64,000 nt of DNA from Gryllotalpicola daejeonensis (GTDB taxonomy: Bacteria > Actinomycetota > Actinomycetes > Actinomycetales > Microbacteriaceae). A program made the translations under genes and the position numbers. The stretch is from NCBI RefSeq assembly GCF_039538145.1, contig NZ_BAABBV010000001.1:310001-374000 (forward strand). The letters are read 5' to 3'. Shown here piece by piece: positions 48,141 through 55,212 of the stretch. The notes beneath the pieces are model-generated. The model was not told the origin of the DNA. It ran no database searches and worked only from the letters and a program-made list of their open reading frames with translations. Every line of letters starts with the position of its first letter. Positions within the stretch are counted from its first letter, which is position 1.

Positions 48141-49658
48141 CTAGTCGATGCAGGTGGCCGCGTTGTACGCGTTGGTCGCCGGCGTCGAGGTCGGTGTCGG
48201 CGCCGCAGTCGGCGCGGTGCTGGGTGCCGTCGTCGGGGTCGTCACCCCACTCGGCTGAGACGGGGCTGTCGGCGTCATGCCGTCCGTGCCGAGCACGATG
48301 GTGAGCTGCTTGTAGGTGGTCGTGCCGACGAGGGCCGCGCGCGGAAGGTACGGCAGCAGCGCCTTGGCCTGCGCCTCGTCGCCGGCGGGGACGTAGATCG
48401 TGGTGGTGTGCTGTGTCTGCGGCGCGTCTGCGGGTGCCCCGGTGTGGAAGCCCGCGGTCGCGAGCACTGCCGCCGCGTCGCTCGAGCCGTGGGCTGTGCC
48501 CGCACCGTTCAGCACATCGACCGTGACCGCGCTCGGCGCTGCGGCGGCCGCCTTCGCGATGCGCTGCGCCGTGGTGGGCCGGCCCGTGATCGAGTCGATG
48601 AAGTCGGGCATCGCGTCATAGTCGACGTTGTCGACGTCGAGGGGCAGCCCGCCGATCTCCTGGGTCGACGTGCGCGGATTCGCGAGCGGAATCGTGGCAG
48701 ATCGGATGCCTGACGCTTGCAGGTTCTTGAGCTTGCCGGCGAGCTGGATCATGTTGAGGCCGGAGTCGGTCTCGAGCGACCTGCCGATTGCGCCGATCAC
48801 CGTGTTGAGCTTGACGGGGTTGAGCAGCGTGCCCGCGCTGAGGACCTGCTGCGCTTCGACCGTCAGGAAGTACTGCTGGCGCACGGCACGATCGAAGTCT
48901 CCGTTGGGGAGCCCGTGCCGCTGGCGGACGAACTGCAGCGCCTGCGTCGCGTTGAGCTTCTGCGGGCCTGCTGGGAAGTGGGCGCCGGAATAGTGGTCGT
49001 TGACGGGGTTCTTCAGGCAAACGTCCACGGGCCCGAGCGCGTTAGCAATGTTGTAGAAGCCGATCAGGTTCACCTTGACGTAGTGGTCGATCGGCAGGCC
49101 GGTGAGCTGAGTGATGGTGCTGGCCAGCACTCTGACCCCTGCGGCGTTCTTCTGGTCTGCAGTGCCCGTGGTGCTCTGGTAACCGTCGGCGTAGGCGGCG
49201 TTGATCTTGTTCTTGCTGTAGCCGGGGATGTCGACGTAGGAGTCGCGCGGGAAGGACACGAGCGTGGCCGAACTGCCGTCGGCGGGGATGTGCAGCAGGA
49301 TCATCGTGTCGGTGTTGATGCCGCCGCCGTCGGGCGTCGTCGACAGCTGCTTGTACTGCGCGGCGGTCATGTTCGCCGGTCGCTGATCGGTGCCGATGAT
49401 CAGGATGTTCTCGTCGGCGCCGGACGATGTCTTGGCCTTCCCCGCGTCGGGCAGCGCGCCGTCGACCTTGTGCACGCTGCCGACGAAGTGGAAGTAGTTG
49501 TAGACCACGTAGCCGCCGCCGAGCAGCAGCACGAAGATGAGGGCTGAAGCCGTCCAGATCAGCGCGCGTCTGCCCTTGCTGAGGGGCGTTGGGGCGGCGC
49601 GTCGGCGCCCTCGCCCGTGCCGGGGTGCGGGCGAGGGCGCGGTCGAGCTCTTGGCCAT
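48141..49658 (-). CDS. LCP-family (LytR-CpsA-Psr) cell-wall polymer ligase with LytR_C domain
   Basis: 505 residues. A basic cytosolic head (residues 1-30), one membrane helix (about 33-55), the extracytoplasmic LCP domain (ILIIGTDQRP; NTDTMILLHIP; LVSFPRDSYVDIPGY; KINAAYADG; LQFVRQRHGLPNGDFDR) carrying the Arg/Asp residues that bind polyprenyl pyrophosphate, then a LytR_C domain (VTVDVLNGAGTAHGSSD, about 385-460) and a Thr/Pro/Ala-rich tail of about 45 residues. Attaches secondary polymers such as arabinogalactan-like or teichoic-type glycans to peptidoglycan. ATG six bases after TAGCGT. Confidence 0.93.
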   Translation of the reverse strand: MAKSSTAPSPAPRHGRGRRRAAPTPLSKGRRALIWTASALIFVLLLGGGYVVYNYFHFVGSVHKVDGALPDAGKAKTSSGADENILIIGTDQRPANMTAAQYKQLSTTPDGGGINTDTMILLHIPADGSSATLVSFPRDSYVDIPGYSKNKINAAYADGYQSTTGTADQKNAAGVRVLASTITQLTGLPIDHYVKVNLIGFYNIANALGPVDVCLKNPVNDHYSGAHFPAGPQKLNATQALQFVRQRHGLPNGDFDRAVRQQYFLTVEAQQVLSAGTLLNPVKLNTVIGAIGRSLETDSGLNMIQLAGKLKNLQASGIRSATIPLANPRTSTQEIGGLPLDVDNVDYDAMPDFIDSITGRPTTAQRIAKAAAAAPSAVTVDVLNGAGTAHGSSDAAAVLATAGFHTGAPADAPQTQHTTTIYVPAGDEAQAKALLPYLPRAALVGTTTYKQLTIVLGTDGMTPTAPSQPSGVTTPTTAPSTAPTAAPTPTSTPATNAYNAATCID

Positions 49659-49664
49659 GTGGGA

Positions 49665-49670
49665 ACGCTA
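49665..49670 (-). promoter_or_regulatory. -10 box of the LCP gene
   Basis: TAGCGT, six bases before ATG; leaderless layout. Confidence 0.5.
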
Positions 49671-49701
49671 CTGAGCCTGAGGCTGGGAAACGTCCTAGGA
49701 A

Positions 49702-49884
49702 TTGCCCTTGCGAGCGCATCTGCACCCGAACGGGGGCGCGCCGGGTCCGAGGGCCCTGCACCGCGCGATGCGCGAGTGCGTCGCCGCCAACGAGTCGTCG
49801 TGCGGCATGACGGAGCGTCTCAGCGTCCGCCGCGAGGAGTTCGTGCTCGCCGAGGAGTGGCGAGCGCAGGCATCCGCTGGTTAG
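49702..49884 (+). CDS. Possible 60-residue protein
   Basis: TTG start shortly after an in-frame stop; an internal ATG at 49768 would give 38 residues. From 49768 on, nearly every codon ends in G or C, as in real genes here. No family recognised; the C-terminus is charged (TERLSVRREEFVLAEEWRAQ). No convincing ribosome-binding site. It could be a small gene or the 3' remnant of a larger one. It overlaps the end of the ANTAR gene by four bases, tail to tail. Confidence 0.35.
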   Translation: MPLRAHLHPNGGAPGPRALHRAMRECVAANESSCGMTERLSVRREEFVLAEEWRAQASAG

Positions 49885-50501
49885 TCCGCGTTCTTCTTCG
49901 CCGTGCCCGGTGCGAGCTGGTCGATGATCGCTTTGGCGACATCGTGCATGGTGAGGCGGCGATCCATCGACGCCTTCTGGATCCAGCGGAAGGCCTCGGG
50001 CTCGGTCAGGCCCATCTTCTCGTTGAGCAGGCCCTTGGCGCGGTCGACGAGCTTGCGGGTTTCGAAGCGCTCGGCGAGGTCGGCGACCTCGGCCTCGAGC
50101 GTGATGATCTGCTGGTAGCGGGCCAGCGCGATCTCAATCGCCGGCAGCAGGTCGTTGGGTGTGAACGGCTTGACCACGTAGGCGAGGGCGCCGGCCTCAG
50201 AGGCTCGCTCGACGAGCTCCTTCTGGCTGAAGGCGGTCAGCAGCACGACGGGCGCGATGTGGTTCTTGCCGAGGCGGTCGGCGGCCTCGATGCCGTCCAT
50301 CTTGGGCATCCGAACGTCCATCACGACCAGGTCGGGGCGCAGCTCGGTCGCGAGTGCGACGGCGGTCTCGCCGTCACCGGCCTCGCCGACGACCTCGAAG
50401 CCGTTGTCACGCAGGATCTCGACGATGTCGAGGCGGATGAGGGATTCGTCTTCGGCAACGACGACGCGGCGGGGCGCGTTGTTCTCCGGCTGGTCAGTCA
50501 C
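49881..50501 (-). CDS. pdtaR: ANTAR-domain response regulator, PdtaR-like
   Basis: 206 residues. Receiver domain with phospho-acceptor Asp62 in VVMDVRMPKMDG, acidic pocket EDES at 17-20 and the KPF switch Lys; C-terminal ANTAR RNA-binding domain (about 130-190, ETRKLVDRAKGLLNEKMGLTEPEAFRWIQ). In mycobacteria PdtaR, activated by PdtaS, binds tandem hairpins in transcripts and prevents termination. The PdtaS kinase is not in this window. GTG start. Confidence 0.93.
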   Translation of the reverse strand: MTDQPENNAPRRVVVAEDESLIRLDIVEILRDNGFEVVGEAGDGETAVALATELRPDLVVMDVRMPKMDGIEAADRLGKNHIAPVVLLTAFSQKELVERASEAGALAYVVKPFTPNDLLPAIEIALARYQQIITLEAEVADLAERFETRKLVDRAKGLLNEKMGLTEPEAFRWIQKASMDRRLTMHDVAKAIIDQLAPGTAKKNAD

Positions 50502-50611
50502 GGTTCAAGCGTATACGAGCAGGCCGGTGCGGTTCCGAAGGCGCGGCTTGCGTGCAGGGCGTGAGGGCGGGCCGGATGCCTGGCCTGCGGTATCTTCAAA
50601 GGGCGGTGTCG

Positions 50612-50694
50612 GCCGGCGTGGCGGAATGGCAGACGCGGAGCACTCAAAATGCTTTGTCCGAGAGGGCGTGTGGGTTCGAGTCCCACCGCCGGCA
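50612..50694 (+). tRNA. tRNA-Leu (CAA)
   Basis: Acceptor stem GCCGGCG (50612-50618) pairs with CGCCGGC (50687-50693), discriminator A at 50694. Anticodon loop CTCAAAA, anticodon CAA at 50645-50647 (reads UUG). Extra-long variable arm with TGTCCGAGAGGGCG, as expected for leucine. T arm GTGGG-TTCGAGT-CCCAC. CCA is not fully encoded (CCG follows). Confidence 0.95.
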
Positions 50695-50807
50695 CCGAAT
50701 CCTGTTCGTCGACGAGGTGCCATCCCTCCGTCACTTCTGGCTTAAAGGCCTCGATCTTGGAGCCGAATGCGGCGACGCGGTCGTCGCCTTGCATCGCTTG
50801 AGTCCGA

Positions 50808-51632
50808 TTAGGAAACAGCGCGTGGAAGCCGCGCGCGAGGGCTGGCGACGTTCCCAAGTGCATGGTGGTGCTCGTGTCGACCGAGGTGGTCGACGGGCGT
50901 GGCGCCCGGTCGGGTCCACTGCGGGGTGGGCCGAGTCGTCTCCCAGCCGGGTTTGCCGTCGGCATCCGTTCGCCAGTACCAGCAGGGGCCGCGCCCTTCA
51001 GGCCACCCGTCGGGCGTCTCTTGCCACGCTTCGCCGCGCCCGTACGGCGTCATGTCGAGCAGGCCGAAGGAGGGCGTGCCCTGCTCGTTGCCGCGCCCAG
51101 TTGTGTCGTAGGTCATGAACGCGCGATCACCGTCGCGCAGGAAGCAGGCGAAGCGGCCGCCTCCGCCGTCCAGCGGAGCCCCGAGTCCGCGCGCTGAATA
51201 CCAAGGCTGCGTGTATCCCATGAAATCGAGATACGGAGCGACCTCCTCCCAGGGGCCCGTCGTGAGGATCGCGAACGAGACACCGCGCGCATTGAGGTAG
51301 ACCGCGTCCTTCAGCTGCCAGACGACCAGAGTGCAGCCCTCGCACTGTCCCTGAGCCGGGGCGCCGTCGTGCCACATGTGCTGATAGATCAGCAACTCGT
51401 TCCGCCCCTCGAACAGAGAAAGGAACGGCACCGGCCCCGCCGCGCCGACCACTTCGACCGTCGGGTTGATCTCGACCATGGGCAGTCGCCTGCGGGCTGC
51501 CGCGAGGGCGTCGGTCGCGCGGGTGTGCGCCTTCTCGCGCACGAGCAGCTCGGCGCGCGCCTGCTGCCAGGTGGACATGTCGACGATCGGCGGCCGACCG
51601 GGCCGATCGATGTTTTCAATGTGCTCGGCCAT
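50808..51632 (-). CDS. DUF899 family thioredoxin-like protein
   Basis: 274 residues from the ATG at 51632, which has GGAAGGGGG five bases ahead; the longer in-frame reading starting at 51692 is less likely. The central block KDAVYLNARGVSFAILTTGPWEEVAPYLDFMGY and GQCEGCTLVVWQL (a CxxC-like Cys pair) are family features. DUF899 proteins have a thioredoxin-like fold; function unknown, sometimes annotated as dithiol-disulfide isomerase. First gene after tRNA-Leu. Confidence 0.82.
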   Translation of the reverse strand: MAEHIENIDRPGRPPIVDMSTWQQARAELLVREKAHTRATDALAAARRRLPMVEINPTVEVVGAAGPVPFLSLFEGRNELLIYQHMWHDGAPAQGQCEGCTLVVWQLKDAVYLNARGVSFAILTTGPWEEVAPYLDFMGYTQPWYSARGLGAPLDGGGGRFACFLRDGDRAFMTYDTTGRGNEQGTPSFGLLDMTPYGRGEAWQETPDGWPEGRGPCWYWRTDADGKPGWETTRPTPQWTRPGATPVDHLGRHEHHHALGNVASPRARLPRAVS

Positions 51633-51733
51633 GTCGGCCCCCTTCCGTTGGCGGGTGCGATGCACGGTGCGCACAGCGACTCCGCCGTTCATGTCTTAGT
51701 CGTAGCCGGATGCGCGATCTCGACGCCAGAGTT

Positions 51734-52267
51734 CTAGCTTTCGCCGGACAGCAGGCTTTGAAGCACCCGGATCGCGTCGCCCACGTCTCCACGTGCCAGC
51801 AGACCGCCGGCTGCGAGAGGTCCTGCGGGATCCTCACCGAGAGCTGGGAGCAGGCGAAGGGCGTCCCGAACCTCGGGCGACATGTGCTGCCATTGCCAGT
51901 CGAGCTCGGCGCTCACGCTCATCGGCCGGCTGATGCCGACAGCCTTCACCGCGTATGCCGCTGCCCCGAGAGCATGCGCGCCCATGTGAGCAACGCCGGA
52001 TGCCTGAGCTGCAGATCGGGCGGCCGCGACGGCCGCAGCAGATGTCACCGAGGCGGCGGCTCGACCGTCGACAAACCGACGCCGGATCTCGCCCGCCGTC
52101 CCGAGCTCGCCACGAGCAAAGGCGCGTGCCCTGGCGATCGCGTCTCGCGCGCGACCATCCTCAGGAGCTTCGGACTCGAACAAGGGCAACACTCGTTCGG
52201 CGCAATCGGCGGCCCACGCCGCTACCAGGCGACGCTGGTCTTCGCTGAGTGACTGAGCTGAGGCCAC
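51734..52267 (-). CDS. Imm5-type putative immunity protein
   Basis: 177 residues. The N-terminus VAAWAADCAERVLPLFESEAPEDGRARDAI, then ARAFARGEL and an Ala-rich helical stretch, fits the Imm5 family of predicted immunity proteins from polymorphic-toxin loci. No toxin or secretion gene is adjacent, so it is orphan here or serves another purpose. GTG start without a clear ribosome-binding site. Confidence 0.75.
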   Translation of the reverse strand: MASAQSLSEDQRRLVAAWAADCAERVLPLFESEAPEDGRARDAIARARAFARGELGTAGEIRRRFVDGRAAASVTSAAAVAAARSAAQASGVAHMGAHALGAAAYAVKAVGISRPMSVSAELDWQWQHMSPEVRDALRLLPALGEDPAGPLAAGGLLARGDVGDAIRVLQSLLSGES

Positions 52268-52340
52268 GCGTGGTGCTTTCAGACGGCGCGAACGGTCGTG
52301 ATCGGTGAGTGCAGCTGCGAGGTCGGAAAAGGCGAACCTG

Positions 52341-53009
52341 CTACAGATACGGCGTGAGGTTGTTCAACACCACTCGGTAGCCGTCGGGGTTGAGGTGGGC
52401 TCCGTCGAAGGTCAGCTCCTTCTTCAGGTTGCCGCGCTCGTCGGCCAGGCCCGCGTTGACGTCGATGAAGTGGAAGCCGAACTCGCCTGCGAGTGCCTCG
52501 ATCTTGTCCGAGGCGGCCTGGAAGGCTGCGTTTGAGCGGGTCGCGAAGAGCGTCTTCTCGTCTTCGTCGTTCTGGAAGTCGACCGTGTTGATCGGGTAGT
52601 ACCTCAGCACGTAGGTCACGCAGTCGGGCAGTCGCTCAGCGATCCGGCGGAAGATCTCGCGCTCGTTGGCCAGGAACTCATCCTCCGGTACCTGGAACCC
52701 GATGTCGTTCGTGCCGATGTTGATGAAGATCTTCGACGGCTCGAGATCGAAGATCTGCGTGTCGATGTGCTTCAACAGGAACGCCGTGGTCGTGGCTCGC
52801 ACGGCGCGGTTGTAGATGTACTTGTCGAAGGCGACTTCTCCCGCCTCCTCCCACTGCTCGATGGGGAAGATCTCCATCAGGCTGGAGCCCACGAAGACGA
52901 TCTGGCCGCGCTTCGCCGTCCGGTTCGCCGCCGCGTACTTTGCGATGAGCGAGGTCTGAAACTCCTCCAACTGCGGGTTCAGCGTCAGTGACTTCGTTTC
53001 CTTCGACAT
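52341..53009 (-). CDS. SGNH/GDSL hydrolase
   Basis: 222 residues, single domain, no signal peptide. SGNH blocks: FVGSSLMEIFP (catalytic Ser), INIGTNDIG (Asn of block III), and TFDGAHLNPDGY (Asp/His of block V). Probably an esterase. The sequence is rich in Lys, Asn, Glu and aromatic residues compared with neighbours, as in homologues from low-GC Gram-positives, but codon use is largely GC-rich. Start behind GAGGGAAG. Confidence 0.87.
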   Translation of the reverse strand: MSKETKSLTLNPQLEEFQTSLIAKYAAANRTAKRGQIVFVGSSLMEIFPIEQWEEAGEVAFDKYIYNRAVRATTTAFLLKHIDTQIFDLEPSKIFINIGTNDIGFQVPEDEFLANEREIFRRIAERLPDCVTYVLRYYPINTVDFQNDEDEKTLFATRSNAAFQAASDKIEALAGEFGFHFIDVNAGLADERGNLKKELTFDGAHLNPDGYRVVLNNLTPYL

Positions 53010-53030
53010 TGTGCTTCCCTCTCCGGGCCC

Positions 53031-53093
53031 TCATTCGGAATGGAACGTCGTGGGTTTCTTGGAGACCTTGTCAGTTGACGCCGTTGTTGCCAT
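53031..53093 (-). other. Possible 20-residue ORF upstream of the SGNH gene
   Basis: Encodes MATTASTDKVSKKPTTFHSE; it ends 21 bases before the SGNH start. A TACGCT box lies 12 bases upstream of its ATG. Codon use is not typical. It could be a leader peptide or chance. The rest of 53094-53143 shows nothing. Confidence 0.25.
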
Positions 53094-53143
53094 GGTCTCG
53101 ATTCGAGCGTAGTCACCAGCGCAGCGAGGAGCACCAGCCTCAC

Positions 53144-54406
53144 TTAGCCGGTGTGCACCTCGAGCTCGGGCGGCAGGTCGCGCATCCCGACGATGGGCGA
53201 GGCCGTCATGACGAGGGCGCTGCACGCGATGACCCCGGTGCCGACCCAGAGCGTCGGGGCGTAGCCGATCACGGTGGCGAGTGCCCCGCCGAGCAGCGTC
53301 CCGAGCGGAAGCACCCCCATCGTGATCGTGCGGCGGGCAGCGGTGACGCGCCCGAAGAGCTCCGGGGGCGTGATCCGTGGGTACACGCCGGAACTCGCGA
53401 TCGCCGCGACCACGATGATCAGGTTGAGCAGGAACTCTGCGACCGTCATCGACACCGCAGGCGGCACCGGCAGGTGCTGCGCGAGCGGCGCAGGCGCGAA
53501 CGCGACCGGGATGAGGGCGTAGCAGAGCAGTTGCGTGCGGATCTCGCCGACGCGCTTGCGCACGCGCATCGCGATGAGTGACGCGAGGATGCCGCCGACG
53601 GCGCCGATCGCGAGGATGACGCCGTAGGTCGCTGGGCTCAGATGAAGCGTGCGCAGCGCGAACAGCACATAGGCGGCCGAGATGAAGCCGGCACCGAAAT
53701 TGATGGTCGCCGCCGCGAGCATGAAGGTGCGCTGCAGCGGCCTGCGGAACACGAAGCCCAGGCCCGTCGCGACTGAAGTCCAGAACGGCGGATACGGCGT
53801 CTCGATCCGCGTGCGGGAGGCGGACATCGACGCCGCGCTGAGCGACGAGGCGAGGTGAACGACGGCAGTCACCAGGAACGCGGCGGGCGCCGACGTGAGG
53901 GCGATCAGCCAGCCGGCGATTCCGGGGCCGATGACGTTGACCGTCGAATCCGCACCTTGCAGGGCCGCGGATGCCTGCGCCACGCGGCCGCGCCCGACGA
54001 CGGTCGGCAGCGCGGTCGTGTGGGCGACTTCGAAGACGACGTTCGCGGCGCTCGTCACGGCCGCGGCGAGCATCAGGTGCGGCACCGTCAGGGCGTGCGC
54101 GAAGTAGGCGACGGGAACGCTTCCGACCGCGGCGAACCGGGCGAGATCGGCGGCGACGAGGAGCCGCTTGGCAGGCATCCGATCTGCCCATACGCCGGCC
54201 GGAACGCCGAGGACCAGGTACGCGCCATTGCCGAGCGCGGTGATGACCGCGACCTCGAACGCGCTCGCATGCAGCGCAACGACGGCGGTCACGCTGAGCG
54301 CCAGCGAGGCGAAGGCGGCGCCGACGTCGCCGAGGGCGTTCGAGGCCCACAGTCGCCGGAAGTCGGGAATGCGCCGCAGCACGAGCTCGGGGTCCGCGGC
54401 GGTCAC
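53144..54406 (-). CDS. MFS efflux transporter (EntS/MFS_3 type)
   Basis: 420 residues, about 12 membrane helices. The start RIPDFRRLWASNALGDVGAAFASLALSV and the loop GVWADRMPAKRLL are typical of the MFS_3 subgroup, which includes enterobactin and macrolide exporters. Substrate unknown. GTG six bases after TAGCCT (54413-54418). Confidence 0.88.
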   Translation of the reverse strand: MTAADPELVLRRIPDFRRLWASNALGDVGAAFASLALSVTAVVALHASAFEVAVITALGNGAYLVLGVPAGVWADRMPAKRLLVAADLARFAAVGSVPVAYFAHALTVPHLMLAAAVTSAANVVFEVAHTTALPTVVGRGRVAQASAALQGADSTVNVIGPGIAGWLIALTSAPAAFLVTAVVHLASSLSAASMSASRTRIETPYPPFWTSVATGLGFVFRRPLQRTFMLAAATINFGAGFISAAYVLFALRTLHLSPATYGVILAIGAVGGILASLIAMRVRKRVGEIRTQLLCYALIPVAFAPAPLAQHLPVPPAVSMTVAEFLLNLIIVVAAIASSGVYPRITPPELFGRVTAARRTITMGVLPLGTLLGGALATVIGYAPTLWVGTGVIACSALVMTASPIVGMRDLPPELEVHTG

Positions 54407-54410
54407 TGGC

Positions 54411-54510
54411 TCAGGCTAGAGGACTCAGTGCGATCGTCTGGTGCCGCAACGCGCGGGCACCGCTGCGCTCCCACAGGCGGTGCGCGACTTCGGCGTCGCA
54501 ATCGCCCCGG
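54411..54510 (-). pseudogene. Remnant resembling the C-terminus of an acetyltransferase
   Basis: In one minus-strand frame there are about 33 codons reading EVAHRLWERSGARALRHQTI and then a few more to a TGA at 54411-54413. The pattern LWERSGARxxR is typical of the last helix/strand of GNAT enzymes. No N-terminal part is present: kdpE lies directly upstream in a different frame. The -10 of the MFS gene overlaps the remnant's end. Recognition from a short stretch, so tentative. Confidence 0.4.
54413..54418 (-). promoter_or_regulatory. -10 box of the MFS gene at 53144-54406
   Basis: TAGCCT, six bases before GTG. Confidence 0.5.
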
Positions 54511-55212
54511 TCACCCTCGACCCGCGTCGCCCGGCACGAAGCGATAGCCCATGCCAGACTCCGTCAGCAGGTACCGTGGCGCCGACGGCTCCGGCTCGAG
54601 CTTCTTTCGCAGCTGCGAAAGGTACAGCCGCAGGTAGCCCGTGTCGGCCGTGTGATTCGGTCCCCAGATCTCGGTGAGGATCGTCTCGCGCGTCACGAGG
54701 CGGTCCGGATTGCGCACGAGCAGCTCGAGCAGCTGCCACTCGGTGGGCGTGAGGCGAACGGATGCCTCAGCCCCCGGCTCACCGCGCACGACGCGCCGCG
54801 CCCCGAGGTCGACGGTGACGTTCCCGAAGCGAACCACCGGTGAGTCCTCTCCCCCGCCCTTGCGTCGCCCCAGCGCCCGGATGCGGGCGAGCAGCTCGTC
54901 GGCCTGGAACGGCTTCGTGACGTAGTCGTCGGCGCCGAGGTCAAGCGCCTCGACCTTGTCGGCCGAGTCCGAGCGTCCCGACACGACCAGGATCGGCACC
55001 GTCGACCAGCCGCGGATGGCCTGGATCACTGCGAGGCCGTCGAGTCCAGGCATCCCCAGATCGAGAACGACGACATCGGGGTGGTCGTTCACGACCTTGT
55101 CGAGCGCCTCTCTGCCGTCTTTCGCGAGCACGACGTCGTAGCCGCGCGCCGACAGGATGATGCGCAGCGCGCCCAGGATCTGCCGGTCGTCGTCGGCGAC
55201 CACGATTCTCAC
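54511..55212 (-). CDS. kdpE: KDP operon response regulator KdpE
   Basis: 233 residues. Receiver domain with phospho-acceptor Asp in VVVLDLGMPGLDG, Lys in DYVTKPF, and an OmpR-type winged helix (LTPTEWQLLELLVRNPDRLVTRETILTEIWG). Activates kdpFABC when phosphorylated by KdpD. Its start overlaps the kdpD stop (ATGA). Last gene of the locus. Confidence 0.95.
   Translation of the reverse strand: MRIVVADDDRQILGALRIILSARGYDVVLAKDGREALDKVVNDHPDVVVLDLGMPGLDGLAVIQAIRGWSTVPILVVSGRSDSADKVEALDLGADDYVTKPFQADELLARIRALGRRKGGGEDSPVVRFGNVTVDLGARRVVRGEPGAEASVRLTPTEWQLLELLVRNPDRLVTRETILTEIWGPNHTADTGYLRLYLSQLRKKLEPEPSAPRYLLTESGMGYRFVPGDAGRG

Noticed and set aside
50612..50700. tRNA-Leu as an integration site for the accessory stretch that follows
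   Set aside because: No second copy of the tRNA 3' end and no integrase gene were found in the window, so an island boundary cannot be supported.
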